The notes: generated by a model from the letters alone, not told the origin. Numbered from the stretch's first letter, positions 52,847 through 64,000 are shown. The stretch: 64,000 nt of DNA from Janibacter sp. A1S7 (GCF_037198315.1 NZ_CP144913.1:248001-312000); one strand, 5' to 3'. Made by a program: numbers and translations.

Positions 52847-53625
52847 GCGACCCGCTCCGGGCGGATCGTGCGCGCGTACACCGTGCCGACGATGACGGTC
52901 GCGAGGACGACGAGGACGAGTGCCAGCGTCACTGCCGCATCGGGATCGCTTTCGCGCTGCAGGTAGATCTCCAACGGGAGGGTGCGGGTGCGTCCCTGCG
53001 CGGACCCGGCGAAGGTGAGCGTCGCCCCGAACTCGCCCAGCGCGCGGGCGAAGGCCAGGACGCACCCCGACATCAGACCGGGCGCGACGAGAGGCAGCGT
53101 GACCCGCGTCAGCCGCCGCCACGGGCTCGCCCCGAGGGTGGCTGCGACCTCGTCGTGGCGGCGCCCCAGGCCCCGGACCGCGCCCTCGAGGGAGAGGACG
53201 AGGAAGGGCAGGGCGACGAAGGTCTGCGCCAGCACGACGGCCGTGGTGCTGAACGAGATCGAGATCCCGGCCGCTTCGAGGTGCTGGCCGATCAGGCCAC
53301 GTCGACCGAAGGTGTACAGCAGCGCGAGCCCGCCGACGACCGGTGGCAGCACGAGCGGCACGAGGACGAGGGCGCGCAGCACCGACTGACCCGGCCAGTG
53401 ACCGCGGGCGAGGAGCAGGGCCAGGGGAGTGCCGAGCAGGAGGCAGATCGCCGTCGTCGCCGTGGCCGTGCGCAGCGACAGCAGAAGGGCGTCCACGGAG
53501 GCCGGCGACGTCAGCAGCGGCCACAGCTGCGCGGGCTGCACCTGGGCGACGAGCCCGGCGATGGGGACGACGACCAGCAGGACGGCCAGGGCGGCCGGCG
53601 CCCAGAGCCAGCGAGGCGGACTCAC
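52843..53625 (-). CDS. modB: molybdate ABC transporter permease
   Basis: 260 residues from GTG 53625. Five or six membrane helices. The EAA loop [21 protein letters not shown] near residue 160 docks the ATPase, and the [18 protein letters not shown] segment is typical of ModB. It overlaps modA and modC by 4 bases on either side. Confidence 0.92.
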   Translation of the reverse strand: MSPPRWLWAPAALAVLLVVVPIAGLVAQVQPAQLWPLLTSPASVDALLLSLRTATATTAICLLLGTPLALLLARGHWPGQSVLRALVLVPLVLPPVVGGLALLYTFGRRGLIGQHLEAAGISISFSTTAVVLAQTFVALPFLVLSLEGAVRGLGRRHDEVAATLGASPWRRLTRVTLPLVAPGLMSGCVLAFARALGEFGATLTFAGSAQGRTRTLPLEIYLQRESDPDAAVTLALVLVVLATVIVGTVYARTIRPERVA

Positions 53626-54374
53626 GGGGACCGGAAGCCGTTGTCTTCCAGGATCCGCTGGCCCTGCGTCCCGGTGACGAGGTCGATGAAGGCCCGGGCC
53701 TCCTCGCTCGGGGCGCCGGTGAGCATCGCGATCGGGTACCGGTTGACCACGGCATCCGAACCCTCCGCCGGAACGGTGGTCACGTCCGGGCCGGCGGCGG
53801 TCGCGTCTGTGACGTAGACCAGTCCGGCATCGGCCTCGCCGGAGCTGACCTTGGCCAGCACGTCGGTCACCTTGGACTCCTCGCTGGCCGGGTCCAGTGT
53901 CACGTCCTGCTGATCGGTCAGCGTGCGGGTCGCCGCCCCGCACGGGACCTGGGGGGCGCAGACGACGACGGCGAGGTCGGGGTCGGCCAGGTCCGCCAGT
54001 CCGGTGATGTCCTGGGGGTTGCCCGGCTCGGTGACGATCGTGAGGGTGTTGGTCGCGAAGATCGTCGGCTCGCCGGCGATGCTGTCGCTGACCTCGTCCA
54101 TGGTGGGCTCGTCCGCGGAGGCGAAGACATCGAGGTCGGCGCCACCCTGGATCTGCGCGGCCAGGTCCGAGGACCCGGCCAGCTGCAGCTCGACGGTGAC
54201 GCCGCGGTTCTCCGCCTCGAAGACCTCGGCGATCTGCTCGAAGGAGGACGTCAGCGAGGCGGCCGCGCCGACCCGCAGCGTCTGCTCGTCGTCGCCGTCG
54301 TCGGCGGTGGAGCAGGCGGTGAGGGCCAGGGTGAGGGCGGTCAACACCGTGATGGCCGTGCGCTGGTGTGTCAC
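53622..54374 (-). CDS. modA: molybdate-binding periplasmic-type lipoprotein
   Basis: 250 residues from GTG 54374. Signal peptide with lipobox LTAC (lipid Cys 21). The mature protein has the ModA features [48 protein letters not shown], and YVTDATAAG. It captures molybdate (or tungstate) and passes it to ModB. The gene overlaps the HTH-TOBE gene upstream. Confidence 0.92.
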   Translation of the reverse strand: MTHQRTAITVLTALTLALTACSTADDGDDEQTLRVGAAASLTSSFEQIAEVFEAENRGVTVELQLAGSSDLAAQIQGGADLDVFASADEPTMDEVSDSIAGEPTIFATNTLTIVTEPGNPQDITGLADLADPDLAVVVCAPQVPCGAATRTLTDQQDVTLDPASEESKVTDVLAKVSSGEADAGLVYVTDATAAGPDVTTVPAEGSDAVVNRYPIAMLTGAPSEEARAFIDLVTGTQGQRILEDNGFRSP

Positions 54375-54772
54375 GAGGATCCTCCGGTGGTGCCGATGAT
54401 GACATTCGTGGACTTGATCGAGGCGACGGCGACGCTGCCGGGCTCCAGCCCGAGCTCGTCGGCGGCCTCGCGGGACATGAGGGAGACCACGCGGAAGGGG
54501 CCGGCCTGCAGGCTCACCTGGGCCATCACCCCGTCGCGCTGCACCTCGGTGACGATGCCGCGCATCCGGTTGCGGGCGGACTCGTCGTGGACCGGACCGA
54601 CCGTCGGCGGCGCGGCGACCTCCTGGGCCAACCGGGCGAGGTCGGCCCCGTCGACGAGGGTGCGACCATCCCCCTTCGTCGCGGCGAGGCGACCGCCGTC
54701 GATCCACCGCCGGACCGTGTCCGGTGAGACCGCGAGCAGCTCGGCCGCCTCCGAAACCCGTATATGCGTCAT
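54371..54772 (-). CDS. HTH-TOBE molybdate-binding regulator or storage protein
   Basis: 133 residues from ATG 54772. An N-terminal MerR-like HTH_17 domain ([23 protein letters not shown]) is joined to a C-terminal mop/TOBE domain (about 65-130: [23 protein letters not shown], then [18 protein letters not shown] and [10 protein letters not shown]) that binds molybdate. It heads the modABC operon with overlapping stop/start. The likely role is a molybdate-responsive regulator of that operon, smaller than ModE; regulation has to be inferred. Confidence 0.85.
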   Translation of the reverse strand: MTHIRVSEAAELLAVSPDTVRRWIDGGRLAATKGDGRTLVDGADLARLAQEVAAPPTVGPVHDESARNRMRGIVTEVQRDGVMAQVSLQAGPFRVVSLMSREAADELGLEPGSVAVASIKSTNVIIGTTGGSS

Positions 54773-54868
54773 GAAGTGAGGCTATCAGCCGCATCTGCGC
54801 CCCCTTTGTCGCACGAGCCCAAGCGGGTGCGGGTGGAGGTCCGCAGGAGCCCAAGCAGGTGCGACTCC

Positions 54869-55678
54869 TCAGACGTCCGGGAGGTCCGCAGGGCCGAAGG
54901 GGGTCAGTCGCGCCCGCTTGGCCGTCACCGCGTCGCCCGAGGAGCGCCCGGTCAGGCGGCGCCGTACCCAGGGCGCCGCGTAGGTGCGTGCCCAGCGCAC
55001 GCGCTCGGCACGCACGTCGGAGCGGGGCCGACTCGGCGCCGGCGGCAGGGGCTCGTCCCAGTCATCGGGAACCGCCAGGCCGAGCGCATCCATCGCCGCC
55101 CAGCAGACGCGGCGATGCCCCTGGGTGCTCAGGTGGATCCGGTCCTCGCCCCACATCCGGGGGTCGCGGACCGATCGCATCCCCCACAGGCCGAGCACGT
55201 GGGCGCCGTGCCGCGAGGCGATCGTGTACAGGTTGGCGGTGTGCACCGCGTGCCGGGTCAGCAGGGTGCCGAACAGGCCGGCTCCCCGCGGGTCCGTGGG
55301 GGTCGCCAGGAGAACGTCGGCGCCGGTGGCCCGCAGCCGGACGACGGCCTCCTCCAGTCGCGCGGCGATCGTGTCCAGGTCGACGCTCGGGCGGAGGATG
55401 TCGTTGCCGCCGCCGACCATCGAGACCAGGTCCGGGCCGAGGTCGATGGCCTCGTCCAGCTGCCGACCGACGACGTCGTCGAGCTTGCGGCCGCGGATGG
55501 CCAGGTTCGCGTAGCGGAACTCCTCGCCGCCACTGGAGTGCGCGAGCTGGGCGGCGAGCCGATCCGCCCAACCGACGAAACCCCCTTCGCGCCGGGGGTC
55601 GACATCGACCATCCCCTCGCTGAAGGAGTCGCCGATCGCGACGTACCGACGCCAGGGGTGTGCGGGAGCGGGGGTCAC
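54869..55678 (-). CDS. SGNH/GDSL-family hydrolase
   Basis: 269 residues from GTG 55678, overlapping the ung stop. Block I GDSFSEG (Ser about 18), block III GGGND (about 91) and the C-terminal DRIHLS carrying the Asp and His. No signal peptide, so it may act inside the cell or be exported without one. The substrate (lipid, acetylated sugar) is unknown. The last about 60 residues are Arg/Pro-rich. Confidence 0.85.
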   Translation of the reverse strand: MTPAPAHPWRRYVAIGDSFSEGMVDVDPRREGGFVGWADRLAAQLAHSSGGEEFRYANLAIRGRKLDDVVGRQLDEAIDLGPDLVSMVGGGNDILRPSVDLDTIAARLEEAVVRLRATGADVLLATPTDPRGAGLFGTLLTRHAVHTANLYTIASRHGAHVLGLWGMRSVRDPRMWGEDRIHLSTQGHRRVCWAAMDALGLAVPDDWDEPLPPAPSRPRSDVRAERVRWARTYAAPWVRRRLTGRSSGDAVTAKRARLTPFGPADLPDV

Positions 55679-56352
55679 GGGAGTCTCCAATCGATGGGGG
55701 TGGCGCCCTGCTGGACGAGCAGGTCGTTGGCGGCGCTGAAGGGGTGCGAGCCGAAGAAGCCCCGGTACGCGGACAGGGGTGAGGGGTGCACGCTCTCGAT
55801 GCATCGCTCCCGGCCGAGCGTCGGGGCGAGCCTGCGGGCGTCGGCGCCCCAGAGGATGGCCACCAGGGGGCCGTCGCGCTCGGCGAGGACCTCGATGGCC
55901 CGGTCGGTCACCGCCTCCCAACCCTTGCCGCGGTGGCTGTTCGGGGCTGCGGGGGTGACCGTGAGGCACCGGTTGAGCAGCATGACGCCCTGCTGCGCCC
56001 ATGGCGTGAGGTCGCCGTTGCTCGGTGGCGGGACGCCGAGGTCGTCGACGAGCTCACGGTGGATGTTGACCAACGACTTCGGCAGCGGCCGTACCTCCGG
56101 GGCGACGGCGAAGGACAATCCGATCGCGTGGCCCGGCGTGGGGTAGGGGTCCTGCCCGACGACGAGGACGCGGACCTCCTCGAGGGGGATGGTGAAGGCG
56201 CGCAGGACGTTCGTGCCCGCCGGCAGGTAGCCGCGACCCGCGGTGATCTCGTCGCGCAGGAAGTCGCCCATCGCGGTGATCGTCCCCGCGACCGGCTCGA
56301 GGGCTCGCGCCCACGACGGATGGATCAGGTCGGACAGGTCGCGCGGGCTCAC
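55675..56352 (-). CDS. ung: uracil-DNA glycosylase
   Basis: 225 residues from GTG 56352. Family 1 UDG motifs: [20 protein letters not shown] with the catalytic Asp, LLNRCLTV, and [14 protein letters not shown] with the catalytic His. It removes uracil from DNA, important in a GC-rich genome with frequent cytosine deamination. It is coupled to the SGNH hydrolase gene by overlapping codons. Confidence 0.95.
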   Translation of the reverse strand: MSPRDLSDLIHPSWARALEPVAGTITAMGDFLRDEITAGRGYLPAGTNVLRAFTIPLEEVRVLVVGQDPYPTPGHAIGLSFAVAPEVRPLPKSLVNIHRELVDDLGVPPPSNGDLTPWAQQGVMLLNRCLTVTPAAPNSHRGKGWEAVTDRAIEVLAERDGPLVAILWGADARRLAPTLGRERCIESVHPSPLSAYRGFFGSHPFSAANDLLVQQGATPIDWRLP

Positions 56353-56430
56353 CGGGTCAACCTACCCGCGCCGTCGTCCCCGGGGTCACCCGCTTCGCGT
56401 ACCCACGCCCCGACCACCGGGGCCCCTAGA

Positions 56431-57798
56431 GTGCTCGACGTGCATGGATTCCCCGACGACAACACCTCGCTGGTCGACCTCGAGCGCCTGGTCCTCGACT
56501 ACTCCGCCGAACGGATGCGCTACGACCCGCCACCGCTCGACCGCACGATGACGCCGGAGCAGCTGCAGCAGGCCGCCGGCGCGACGATCACGAAGGAGGG
56601 GCTGGGCGGCCAGGCCGCGATGGACCTCTTCGCCGATGTCCTCGCCCCGGCCTGCCTGTCGGTCGACCACCCGCGCTACCTGTCCTTCATCCCGTGCGCT
56701 CCCACCGAGGCCGCGGCGATGTTCGACCTCGTCGTCGGCGCCAGCTCGATCTACGCCGGCTCGTGGCTCGAGGGGTCCGGAGCGGTCTACGCGGAGAACC
56801 AGGCCCTGCGGTGGGTGGGTGACCTCGTCGGCCTGCCCGAGGGTGCCGGTGGCGTCTTCGTCCCCGGTGGCACGATCGGCAACCTCTCCGCGCTCGTCAC
56901 GGCCCGCGGCCGGGCCCGCCACGAGGCAGCGAAGGGGGAGCGTCCCTTCCGCGTGGCGACCACCAGCGGTGCGCACAGCTCGATCGCGTCCGCGTGCGAG
57001 GTCATGGACGCGGAGCTGACGCCGGTGGACCCGGACGAGCGTGGGCGTCTGACCGGTCCCCGGCTGCGCGAGGTGCTGCTCGAGCACGGGCCGCAGACCT
57101 ACTTCGCGGTCGTCGCGACCGCTGGCACGACGAACTTCGGCCTCGTCGACGACCTGGCCTCCGTGGCCGAGGTGTGCCGCGAGTTCGGTATCTGGTTCCA
57201 CGTGGACGGCGCCTACGGCGGTGCCGGTCTGGCGGCGCCCTCGGTGCGTCACCTCTACGAGGGCATCGAGCACTGCGACTCCTTCATCGTCGACCCGCAC
57301 AAGTGGCTGTTCGCCCCCTTCGACTGCTGCGCGCTGGTCTACCGGGAGCCGGGCTACGCCAGGGCCGCCCACACCCAGAAGGCCGGCTACCTCGATGTCC
57401 TCACCGAGACCTCCGACTGGAACCCCACCGACTACTCCGTCGGCCTGACCCGTCGTGCGCGGGGGCTGCCGTTCTGGTTCTCGCTGGCGACCCACGGCAC
57501 GCAGGCCTACACGACCGCGGTGGAGAAGACCCTCGCCGTCGCCGCCTTCGCCGAAGAGGAGATCGCGCGCCGTGAGGAGTTCGAGCTCGTCGGTGAGCGC
57601 ACCCTGTCCGTCGTCGTCTTCCGTCGTCGGGGTTGGGCCGCCGCCGACTACCAGGCGTGGTCGGACCGCGTCCTCGACGAGGAGTTCGCCTTCGTCGTCC
57701 CCACGACGCACGAGGGGGAGACGCTCGCCCGCTTCGCGATCGTCAACCCCCAGACGACCGCCGCGGACATCAGCGCGATCCTGGACTCGATGGGCTGA
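56431..57798 (+). CDS. PLP-dependent group II amino acid decarboxylase-like enzyme
   Basis: 455 residues from GTG 56431 (GTG 56440 possible). The PLP lysine is Lys 291 in SFIVDPHKWLFAPFDCCAL; upstream FHVDGAYGGAG holds the PLP Asp and GTIGNLSAL the phosphate-binding residues. It resembles aromatic-L-amino-acid / aspartate decarboxylases (DDC family). The exact substrate is unknown. The neighbours are unrelated housekeeping genes, so context does not help. Confidence 0.86.
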   Translation: MLDVHGFPDDNTSLVDLERLVLDYSAERMRYDPPPLDRTMTPEQLQQAAGATITKEGLGGQAAMDLFADVLAPACLSVDHPRYLSFIPCAPTEAAAMFDLVVGASSIYAGSWLEGSGAVYAENQALRWVGDLVGLPEGAGGVFVPGGTIGNLSALVTARGRARHEAAKGERPFRVATTSGAHSSIASACEVMDAELTPVDPDERGRLTGPRLREVLLEHGPQTYFAVVATAGTTNFGLVDDLASVAEVCREFGIWFHVDGAYGGAGLAAPSVRHLYEGIEHCDSFIVDPHKWLFAPFDCCALVYREPGYARAAHTQKAGYLDVLTETSDWNPTDYSVGLTRRARGLPFWFSLATHGTQAYTTAVEKTLAVAAFAEEEIARREEFELVGERTLSVVVFRRRGWAAADYQAWSDRVLDEEFAFVVPTTHEGETLARFAIVNPQTTAADISAILDSMG

Positions 57799-57827
57799 CC
57801 GCTGCGCAGCCGTCCCCAGACAGGGCC

Positions 57828-57864
57828 GTGCCCCGGACAGAGGGGGGGTGGTTGTCCGGGACAC
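57828..57864. terminator. hairpin after the decarboxylase gene
   Basis: GTGCCCCGGACA pairs with TGTCCGGGACAC around a G-rich loop; one mismatch. Probably ends the decarboxylase transcript. Confidence 0.6.
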
Positions 57865-58210
57865 GGCGGATCGGGGACGCGGGCCGGAAGCGGTGGACGC
57901 TCGCTCCATCGCGGCGGCCCTGCGGCAGGTCATGCATGGCGCCGGACGCCACACTGCGGACGGCGGGTTCTTCATGGCACCGTCCTCCCCGCAAAAGCCC
58001 CTCCCCTGAAGCCCCCGGGGCGTGCGGCAATGACGACCACCGTCCCTGACTTTACTTGTTCTTTACTGATCAGGGGAGGCTCGTGCGCCCAACGGTCGCG
58101 CCGTGTGACGGGTGGGGCCCAGGGGGAGCAGGTGATCTCGTGGGGCGTGGTGTCCAGCCGACACGCCGCGGTAATGACAGGCGTGTGATTCGCTCGGTAC
58201 GCTGCCGAGC
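57865..58210. other. long intergenic region, no gene seen
   Basis: About 346 bases after the terminator with no convincing reading frame. An AT-richer patch (ACTTTACTTGTTCTTTACTG, 58049-58068) is unusual for this genome and could be a promoter or the remains of one for the DUF3263 gene. Confidence 0.5.
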
Positions 58211-58510
58211 GTGAACCCCGCCAACCAGGCCAACCCGTCCGCCCAGCCGACCCCTTCGGTCCCGCTCACGGACCGTGACCGCGAGATCCTGGCCTTCGAG
58301 CGCCAGTGGTGGAAGTACGCCGGATCCAAGGAGCAGGCGATCAAGGAGCTGTTCGACATGGGCTCCACCCGCTACTACCAGGTGCTCAACGGCCTGATCA
58401 ACAACCCGGCGGCCCTCGCCGAGGACCCCATGCTGATCAAGCGCCTGCGCCGACTGCGTGACCAGCGTCAGCGGACCCGCAGTGCGCGACGCCTGGGCTT
58501 CGACGCCTGA
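58211..58510 (+). CDS. DUF3263 family protein
   Basis: 99 residues from GTG 58211. LTDRDREILAFERQWWKYAG and STRYYQVLNGLINNP are the DUF3263 core, a helix-turn-helix-like small domain found in actinobacteria, here preceded by a Pro/Gln/Ala-rich start and followed by a basic Arg tail. It often lies near LytR C-terminal-type genes. Likely DNA-binding, function unknown. Confidence 0.82.
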   Translation: MNPANQANPSAQPTPSVPLTDRDREILAFERQWWKYAGSKEQAIKELFDMGSTRYYQVLNGLINNPAALAEDPMLIKRLRRLRDQRQRTRSARRLGFDA

Positions 58511-58577
58511 ACGCTCGGCCTCCGGTCAGCGAGGCCGTCCGAGCCCGCCCGGTGGGCCCTCGTGCCACGATGTGGGC

Positions 58578-59045
58578 GTGAGTCTGCGAATCGTCCGGGC
58601 CGGGCCCGGGGACGCTTTCATCGTCGCCGCACTGTCCCTGCAGTTCGCGATCGCGACCGACGGGTCGCGCGAGGACGGCTACCTCGATCGGGCCGCCGAG
58701 CACTGGGTCCGCCACCGGGCTCAGCTGCCGACGTGGTTCGCCGAGCGCGACGGTGCCCACGCTGGTCTTCTCCAGGCGAGCTCTCCGCCGCCGACGACGT
58801 GGCCGGGCGTGCCCGATGCAGCCCGCAGCGAGCTGTGGATCCGCTCGGTGTTCGTCTCGCCCGGCCATCGCGGGGCCGGTGTCGGTGCTGCACTCCTGTC
58901 CGCCTGCGAGGTCTGGGCGCAGGGGGCCGGCATCGGCGTCATCCGCCTGCGGAGCGAGGCCGGGGCGGAGCAGTTCTACGACAGGGCCGGCTATGCGCCC
59001 GCCCGGGAGGTCCTCGAGAAGCGGCTGCACCCCCCTTCGCCCTGA
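58578..59045 (+). CDS. GNAT-family N-acetyltransferase
   Basis: 155 residues from GTG 58578. The acetyl-CoA site [23 protein letters not shown] is motif [21 protein letters not shown] is motif B. A single GNAT domain, substrate unknown. Ends just before the third copy of the palindromic element. Confidence 0.85.
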   Translation: MSLRIVRAGPGDAFIVAALSLQFAIATDGSREDGYLDRAAEHWVRHRAQLPTWFAERDGAHAGLLQASSPPPTTWPGVPDAARSELWIRSVFVSPGHRGAGVGAALLSACEVWAQGAGIGVIRLRSEAGAEQFYDRAGYAPAREVLEKRLHPPSP

Positions 59046-59077
59046 CCCGCCCCCGAGCGAATCGCTCCGACCTGCCG

Positions 59078-59165
59078 CCGAGCGAACTGCTGCAGGCTCG
59101 GGTTCGTATTGCCCGCAGCACCACGTGCTGCTGCTGATTCAACGAGGTGCTGCTCGCTCTATTTC
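59078..59165. repeat. dispersed palindromic element, copy C
   Basis: Contains CGAACTGCTGCAGGCTCG, GCAGCACCACGTGCTGCTGC and AACGAGGTGCTGCTCG, the words of copies A and B in a more degraded arrangement. It separates the GNAT gene from the groEL promoter. Confidence 0.6.
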
Positions 59166-59194
59166 GTATGGGGGCGTGTCGTCCGGCCCCGCCG

Positions 59195-59221
59195 TTTGCA
59201 CTCTCGGGTGGAGAGTGCCAA
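59195..59221. promoter_or_regulatory. CIRCE element 1 upstream of groEL
   Basis: TTTGCACTC, 9-base spacer, GAGTGCCAA: matches the HrcA operator TTAGCACTC-N9-GAGTGCTAA with one change per arm from consensus. Confidence 0.85.
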
Positions 59222-59230
59222 TAATGGGCG

Positions 59231-59257
59231 TTAGCACTCTCCCTGTGAGAGTGACAG
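59231..59257. promoter_or_regulatory. CIRCE element 2 upstream of groEL
   Basis: TTAGCACTC, 9-base spacer, GAGTGACAG: the left arm is perfect, the right arm differs at the last positions. Its left arm starts 36 bases after that of the first element. Confidence 0.8.
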
Positions 59258-59275
59258 TCCTGACCGGTCAGGTGA

Positions 59276-61009
<1,734 letters not shown>

Positions 61010-61041
61010 TCCCGGGCCTGCGCGCCTCGGCGCCTCGAGAA

Positions 61042-61077
61042 CGAAGGGCGGTTCCCCGCGAGGGGGGCCGCCCTTCG
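61042..61077. terminator. hairpin terminator after groEL
   Basis: CGAAGGGCGG pairs with CCGCCCTTCG around a GC-rich loop that pairs further; follows groEL by about 30 bases. Confidence 0.8.
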
Positions 61078-61153
61078 TCGTCTGCGGGGCGCTGCGAGGA
61101 CGCGAGGAGAGGAGATGGAGGCGCCGCGAAGCCGTCTCACAGGAAACTGACCG

Positions 61154-62884
61154 ATGATGGGCAGGATGTCTGACACCGACTCCCCGCTCCTGCTGGGCCC
61201 CCTGCTGCGCTTCGTCGGCGAACACGGCGCGACCATCTGGGTCGAGACGACCCGACCCGCCCTCGTCGAGGTGCACATCGCCGAACGTTCCTGGTCGGCC
61301 CCGACCTTCGTCGTCGAGGGCCATCACTACGCGCTGGTCATCGTGACCGACCTCGAGGCCGGCCGGGAGTACGAGTACACGGTCACCGTCGACGACGCGC
61401 CGGTGTGGCCCCTGCCCGACTCTCCCTTCCCTCCCTCGAGCATCGCGACGCTGCAGCGCAGCCGACCCACCCGGCTGGCCTTCGGCTCCTGCCGCACCAG
61501 CGTCCCGCACGACGAGGAGCACCACCGCAGCCACGGGGTCGACGCGTTGCGGACGGTCGCGCTGGCCATGGCGAAGGGAGCGGCGGACCGCCCGGACGTT
61601 CTCGCCCTGCTCGGCGACCAGGTCTATGCCGACGAGACCAGCCCCGAGATGATCGACTTCATCAGCGCTCGGCGCGACATCGACCAGCCGCCGTACGAGG
61701 AGGTCAAGGACTACGCGGAGTACGCCCACGTCTACTGCCTCGCGTGGAGCGAGCCGGCGATCCGGTGGGTGCTGTCGGTACTGCCCAGCACGATGATCTT
61801 CGACGACCACGACATCCGCGATGACTGGAACACCTCGTGGACGTGGCACCAGCAGATGAACCAGACCTCGTGGTGGCACGAGCGTCTCGTCGCCGGGCTG
61901 TCCTCGTACTGGGTGTACCAGCACATCGGCAACCTCGCGCCGGAGGAGCTGGCCAAGGACGAGGTCTGGCAGCTCGTCGCAGACCCGCGGACCACGGCCC
62001 CCGGGGCCATCGACCTCACCCGGGAGCTGCGGGCGCTCGCCGAGCGCGTCGACCGCGACCCGACCGCCTACCGGTGGAGCTACACCCGTGCCCTGGGCGA
62101 CTCGCGCCTGATCGTGCTCGACTCGCGTGCGGCGCGGGTCCTGGAGCCCAACCGGCGGTCGATGCTGGACGCGAACGAGCTGGCCTGGCTCGACGAGCAG
62201 CTCGCCGGCGGTGTGCAGCACCTCTTCATCGGTACGTCCGTGCCCTACCTGCTGCCGCCCGGCCTGCACGACGCCGAGGCGATCGGCGAGTCCTTCGCCG
62301 CCCCCGGTCGCAGTGCCGTGGTCCGCAAGGGCGCCGAGGCGGTGCGTCAGGTCGTCGACCTCGAGCACTGGGCGGCCTTCCAGTCCGGCTTCCAGGAGGT
62401 CTTCGACCTCGTGCTGTCGGTGGCGAAGGGGGAGCGGGGCCCGGCTCCGAGCACGGTCACCTTCCTCTCCGGGGACGTGCACCACTCCTACGTCGCCGAG
62501 GTCGACACCTCCGACGGGGACGTCCGCAGTCGGATCGTGCAGGCGGTGTGCAGCCCGATCCGCAACCCGATGCCCCGTGGCATCCGCATCCTGATGTCGC
62601 AGATGGCCAAGGGCCTGGTGCGTCCGATGCGGTGGCTGGCCCGCCGCACCTCCGGGGTCGATGCCCCGCCCTTCCCGTGGCAGCTGACCGCCGGGCCGTG
62701 GTTCGACAACAACCTCGCCCTGGCCGAGGTCGGCGACGACGGGCGGATGCTGGTGCTGAGCTGGTTCACCGGTGACCTCGTCGAGGGCGGGGACCCGGTG
62801 GTGCGCAAGGTCTCCTCGGTCCGGGTGGACGGGCCGGCCGTACCGGCCGACACCCGGGACCCGCAGGGGGCTTCCGGGGGCTGA
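61154..62884 (+). CDS. PhoD-like metallophosphatase family protein
   Basis: 576 residues; ATG at 61154, 61157 or 61166. A fibronectin-like N-terminal region (about 10-85) leads to the metallophosphatase: LLGDQVYAD, DDHDIRDDW and the FLSGDVHHSYVAEV motif supply the metal ligands. It resembles the alkaline phosphatase D family. No signal peptide is visible, so it may be cytoplasmic or a phosphodiesterase with a different role. A PhoB/RegX3 link is not shown by the upstream sequence. Confidence 0.82.
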   Translation: MMGRMSDTDSPLLLGPLLRFVGEHGATIWVETTRPALVEVHIAERSWSAPTFVVEGHHYALVIVTDLEAGREYEYTVTVDDAPVWPLPDSPFPPSSIATLQRSRPTRLAFGSCRTSVPHDEEHHRSHGVDALRTVALAMAKGAADRPDVLALLGDQVYADETSPEMIDFISARRDIDQPPYEEVKDYAEYAHVYCLAWSEPAIRWVLSVLPSTMIFDDHDIRDDWNTSWTWHQQMNQTSWWHERLVAGLSSYWVYQHIGNLAPEELAKDEVWQLVADPRTTAPGAIDLTRELRALAERVDRDPTAYRWSYTRALGDSRLIVLDSRAARVLEPNRRSMLDANELAWLDEQLAGGVQHLFIGTSVPYLLPPGLHDAEAIGESFAAPGRSAVVRKGAEAVRQVVDLEHWAAFQSGFQEVFDLVLSVAKGERGPAPSTVTFLSGDVHHSYVAEVDTSDGDVRSRIVQAVCSPIRNPMPRGIRILMSQMAKGLVRPMRWLARRTSGVDAPPFPWQLTAGPWFDNNLALAEVGDDGRMLVLSWFTGDLVEGGDPVVRKVSSVRVDGPAVPADTRDPQGASGG

Positions 62885-62957
62885 CCCCAGTGACCGCTGC
62901 CGCGCACGACCTCTAGATTTGTCCGCGACACACGGACACCACCAGGGGAGTTTCGCC

Positions 62958-63698
62958 ATGAGTACGCCGGTCGCTGCGAGTACGCACGCCCTCCGCAAGG
63001 TCTACGGCAGGGGGGAGGCCACGGTCGCCGCCCTGGACGGGATCGACCTCGACATCGGCGCCGGCCAGTTCACGGCGATCATGGGGCCCTCGGGCTCGGG
63101 CAAGTCGACGTTGATGCACTGCCTCGCCGGGCTGGACGAGGTCACCGACGGGCGCGTGGCCATCGGCGGGACCGACCTGACGCGGCTGAAGGAGAAGGCG
63201 CTCACCCGCCTGCGTCGCGACCGGGTGGGCTTCGTCTTCCAGGCCTTCAACCTCATCCCGACCCTGACGGCGAAGGAGAACATCCTGCTGCCGCTGGCGA
63301 TCGCCGGTCGGCGTCCCGACGACGAGTGGTTCGACCTGGTCATCGGCACCGTCGGGCTCGAGGACCGCCTCGCCCACCGTCCGAGCGAGCTCTCCGGCGG
63401 CCAGCAGCAGCGCGTCGCCTGTGCCCGCGCGCTGGTGTCGAAGCCCTCGATCATCTTCGCCGACGAGCCGACCGGCAACCTCGACTCCACCTCCGGCGCC
63501 GAGGTGCTCGGTTTCCTGAGGCGCTGCGTCGACGAGTTCGAGCAGACGATCGTCATGGTCACCCATGACGCGGTCGCGGCAGCGCACACCGACCGGGTCC
63601 TCTTCCTCGCGGACGGCCGGATCGTCGACGAGCTGTGGGAGCCGGACCGCGAGCTCGTCCTCGAGCGCATGCTCGCGCTGAGCGACGGGGTCCGCTGA
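62958..63698 (+). CDS. MacB/LolD-type ABC transporter ATP-binding protein
   Basis: 246 residues from ATG 62958. Walker A GPSGSGKST near 43, Q-loop VFQAFNLIP, signature LSGGQQQRVACARAL, Walker B IIFADEPTGNLDS and the H-loop VTHDAVAAA, with the family-typical DEPTGNLD. It pairs with the FtsX-like permease whose start overlaps (TGATG). The class works in antimicrobial efflux or lipoprotein-type export. Confidence 0.93.
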   Translation: MSTPVAASTHALRKVYGRGEATVAALDGIDLDIGAGQFTAIMGPSGSGKSTLMHCLAGLDEVTDGRVAIGGTDLTRLKEKALTRLRRDRVGFVFQAFNLIPTLTAKENILLPLAIAGRRPDDEWFDLVIGTVGLEDRLAHRPSELSGGQQQRVACARALVSKPSIIFADEPTGNLDSTSGAEVLGFLRRCVDEFEQTIVMVTHDAVAAAHTDRVLFLADGRIVDELWEPDRELVLERMLALSDGVR

Positions 63699-64000
63699 TG
63701 CTCAAGGCGAGCATCAAGAGCCTCCTGGCGCGCAAGGCGCGTCTGCTCATGTCCGCGATGGCGATCATCCTCGGCACGGCCTTCGTCGCCGGCTCACTCG
63801 TCTTCACCGACACCCTCGAGCGCACTTTCGACGGCATCTTCGCCGGCACCGTCGGGGACGTCGTCGTCCAGCCGGAGCAGGTCGACGAGTTCGGGGGCTC
63901 CACGGGCGCCTCGCTGACCGCCGAGGAGGTCGCGGACCTGGCCGACCTGCCCGGTGCAGCACGCGCGGACGGCAACCTCGAGGCCATGGGCGTCTTCGTC
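63698..64000 (+). CDS. FtsX-like ABC transporter permease, N-terminal part
   Basis: ATG 63698 shares a base with the ABC protein stop; the gene runs off the right edge after 101 residues. One membrane helix (about 17-40: LLMSAMAIILGTAFVAG) then an extracytoplasmic domain of the FtsX/MacB type (DTLERTFDGIFAGTVGD). Completes an ABC exporter pair with the gene before it. Confidence 0.88.
   Translation, partial: MLKASIKSLLARKARLLMSAMAIILGTAFVAGSLVFTDTLERTFDGIFAGTVGDVVVQPEQVDEFGGSTGASLTAEEVADLADLPGAARADGNLEAMGVFV

Overview
The window comes from a high-GC actinobacterium, most likely Micrococcales (Intrasporangiaceae-like). Evidence for this is the mycothiol genes (mshA, a mycothiol-dependent formaldehyde dehydrogenase), CarD, SenX3/RegX3, two Rpf proteins, an HbhA-like protein, GpgS, many GTG starts and tightly overlapping ATGA/GTGA/TGATG gene junctions. 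Genus is an inference; no rRNA is present.

Bases 1-31188 are a mostly ordinary core chromosome. In order they hold: a partial LCP protein; fur-ygfZ; an HTH-hbhA pair followed by asparaginase, dtd, DUF2516 and cupin genes; mshA-ybjN-gpm; phoU divergent from senX3-regX3; carD-ispD-ispF-cysS-rlmB, interrupted by an FMO-like oxidoreductase, an amidotransferase, a small regulator and a formaldehyde-detoxification pair; otsA-otsB with a DUF4032 gene; a CBS protein; a Ser/Thr kinase coupled to a ThrE-type exporter; and two rpf genes. Much of this order matches Mycobacterium tuberculosis (Rv0474-0476, Rv0486-0491, Rv3579c-3583c).

Bases 31226-43189 are an integrated pSAM2-type actinomycete integrative and conjugative element (AICE) in the 3' end of a tRNA-Thr(TGT) gene, bounded by identical 45-bp direct repeats. 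It carries integrase, excisionase, a Rep protein, a WhiB-like protein, an FtsK-type transfer ATPase, a Pra-like activator and a KorSA-like GntR repressor with recognisable operators. An IS630-family element plus a cadmium-resistance pair (cadD, cmtR-like) and a decayed second IS end sit between korSA and pra. The accessory end carries a DUF1152 gene divergent from korSA and a tripartite toxin-antitoxin-SecB-like chaperone (TAC) operon; these are the most interesting cargo.

Bases 43397-64000 return to the core: gpgS-folP2-like operon, DUF2254 protein, MFS transporter, acyl-CoA dehydrogenase, a frameshifted PepSY gene, a lipoprotein LCP protein, modABC with a HTH-TOBE protein, ung with a SGNH hydrolase, a PLP decarboxylase, groEL with two CIRCE sites, a PhoD-like phosphatase and the start of an ABC/FtsX exporter.

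Two chromosome-scale sequence signals stand out: an over-represented CGAAGGGGG word that also forms inverted-pair terminators, and a dispersed palindromic element built on CGAACTGCTGC found at three intergenic places.
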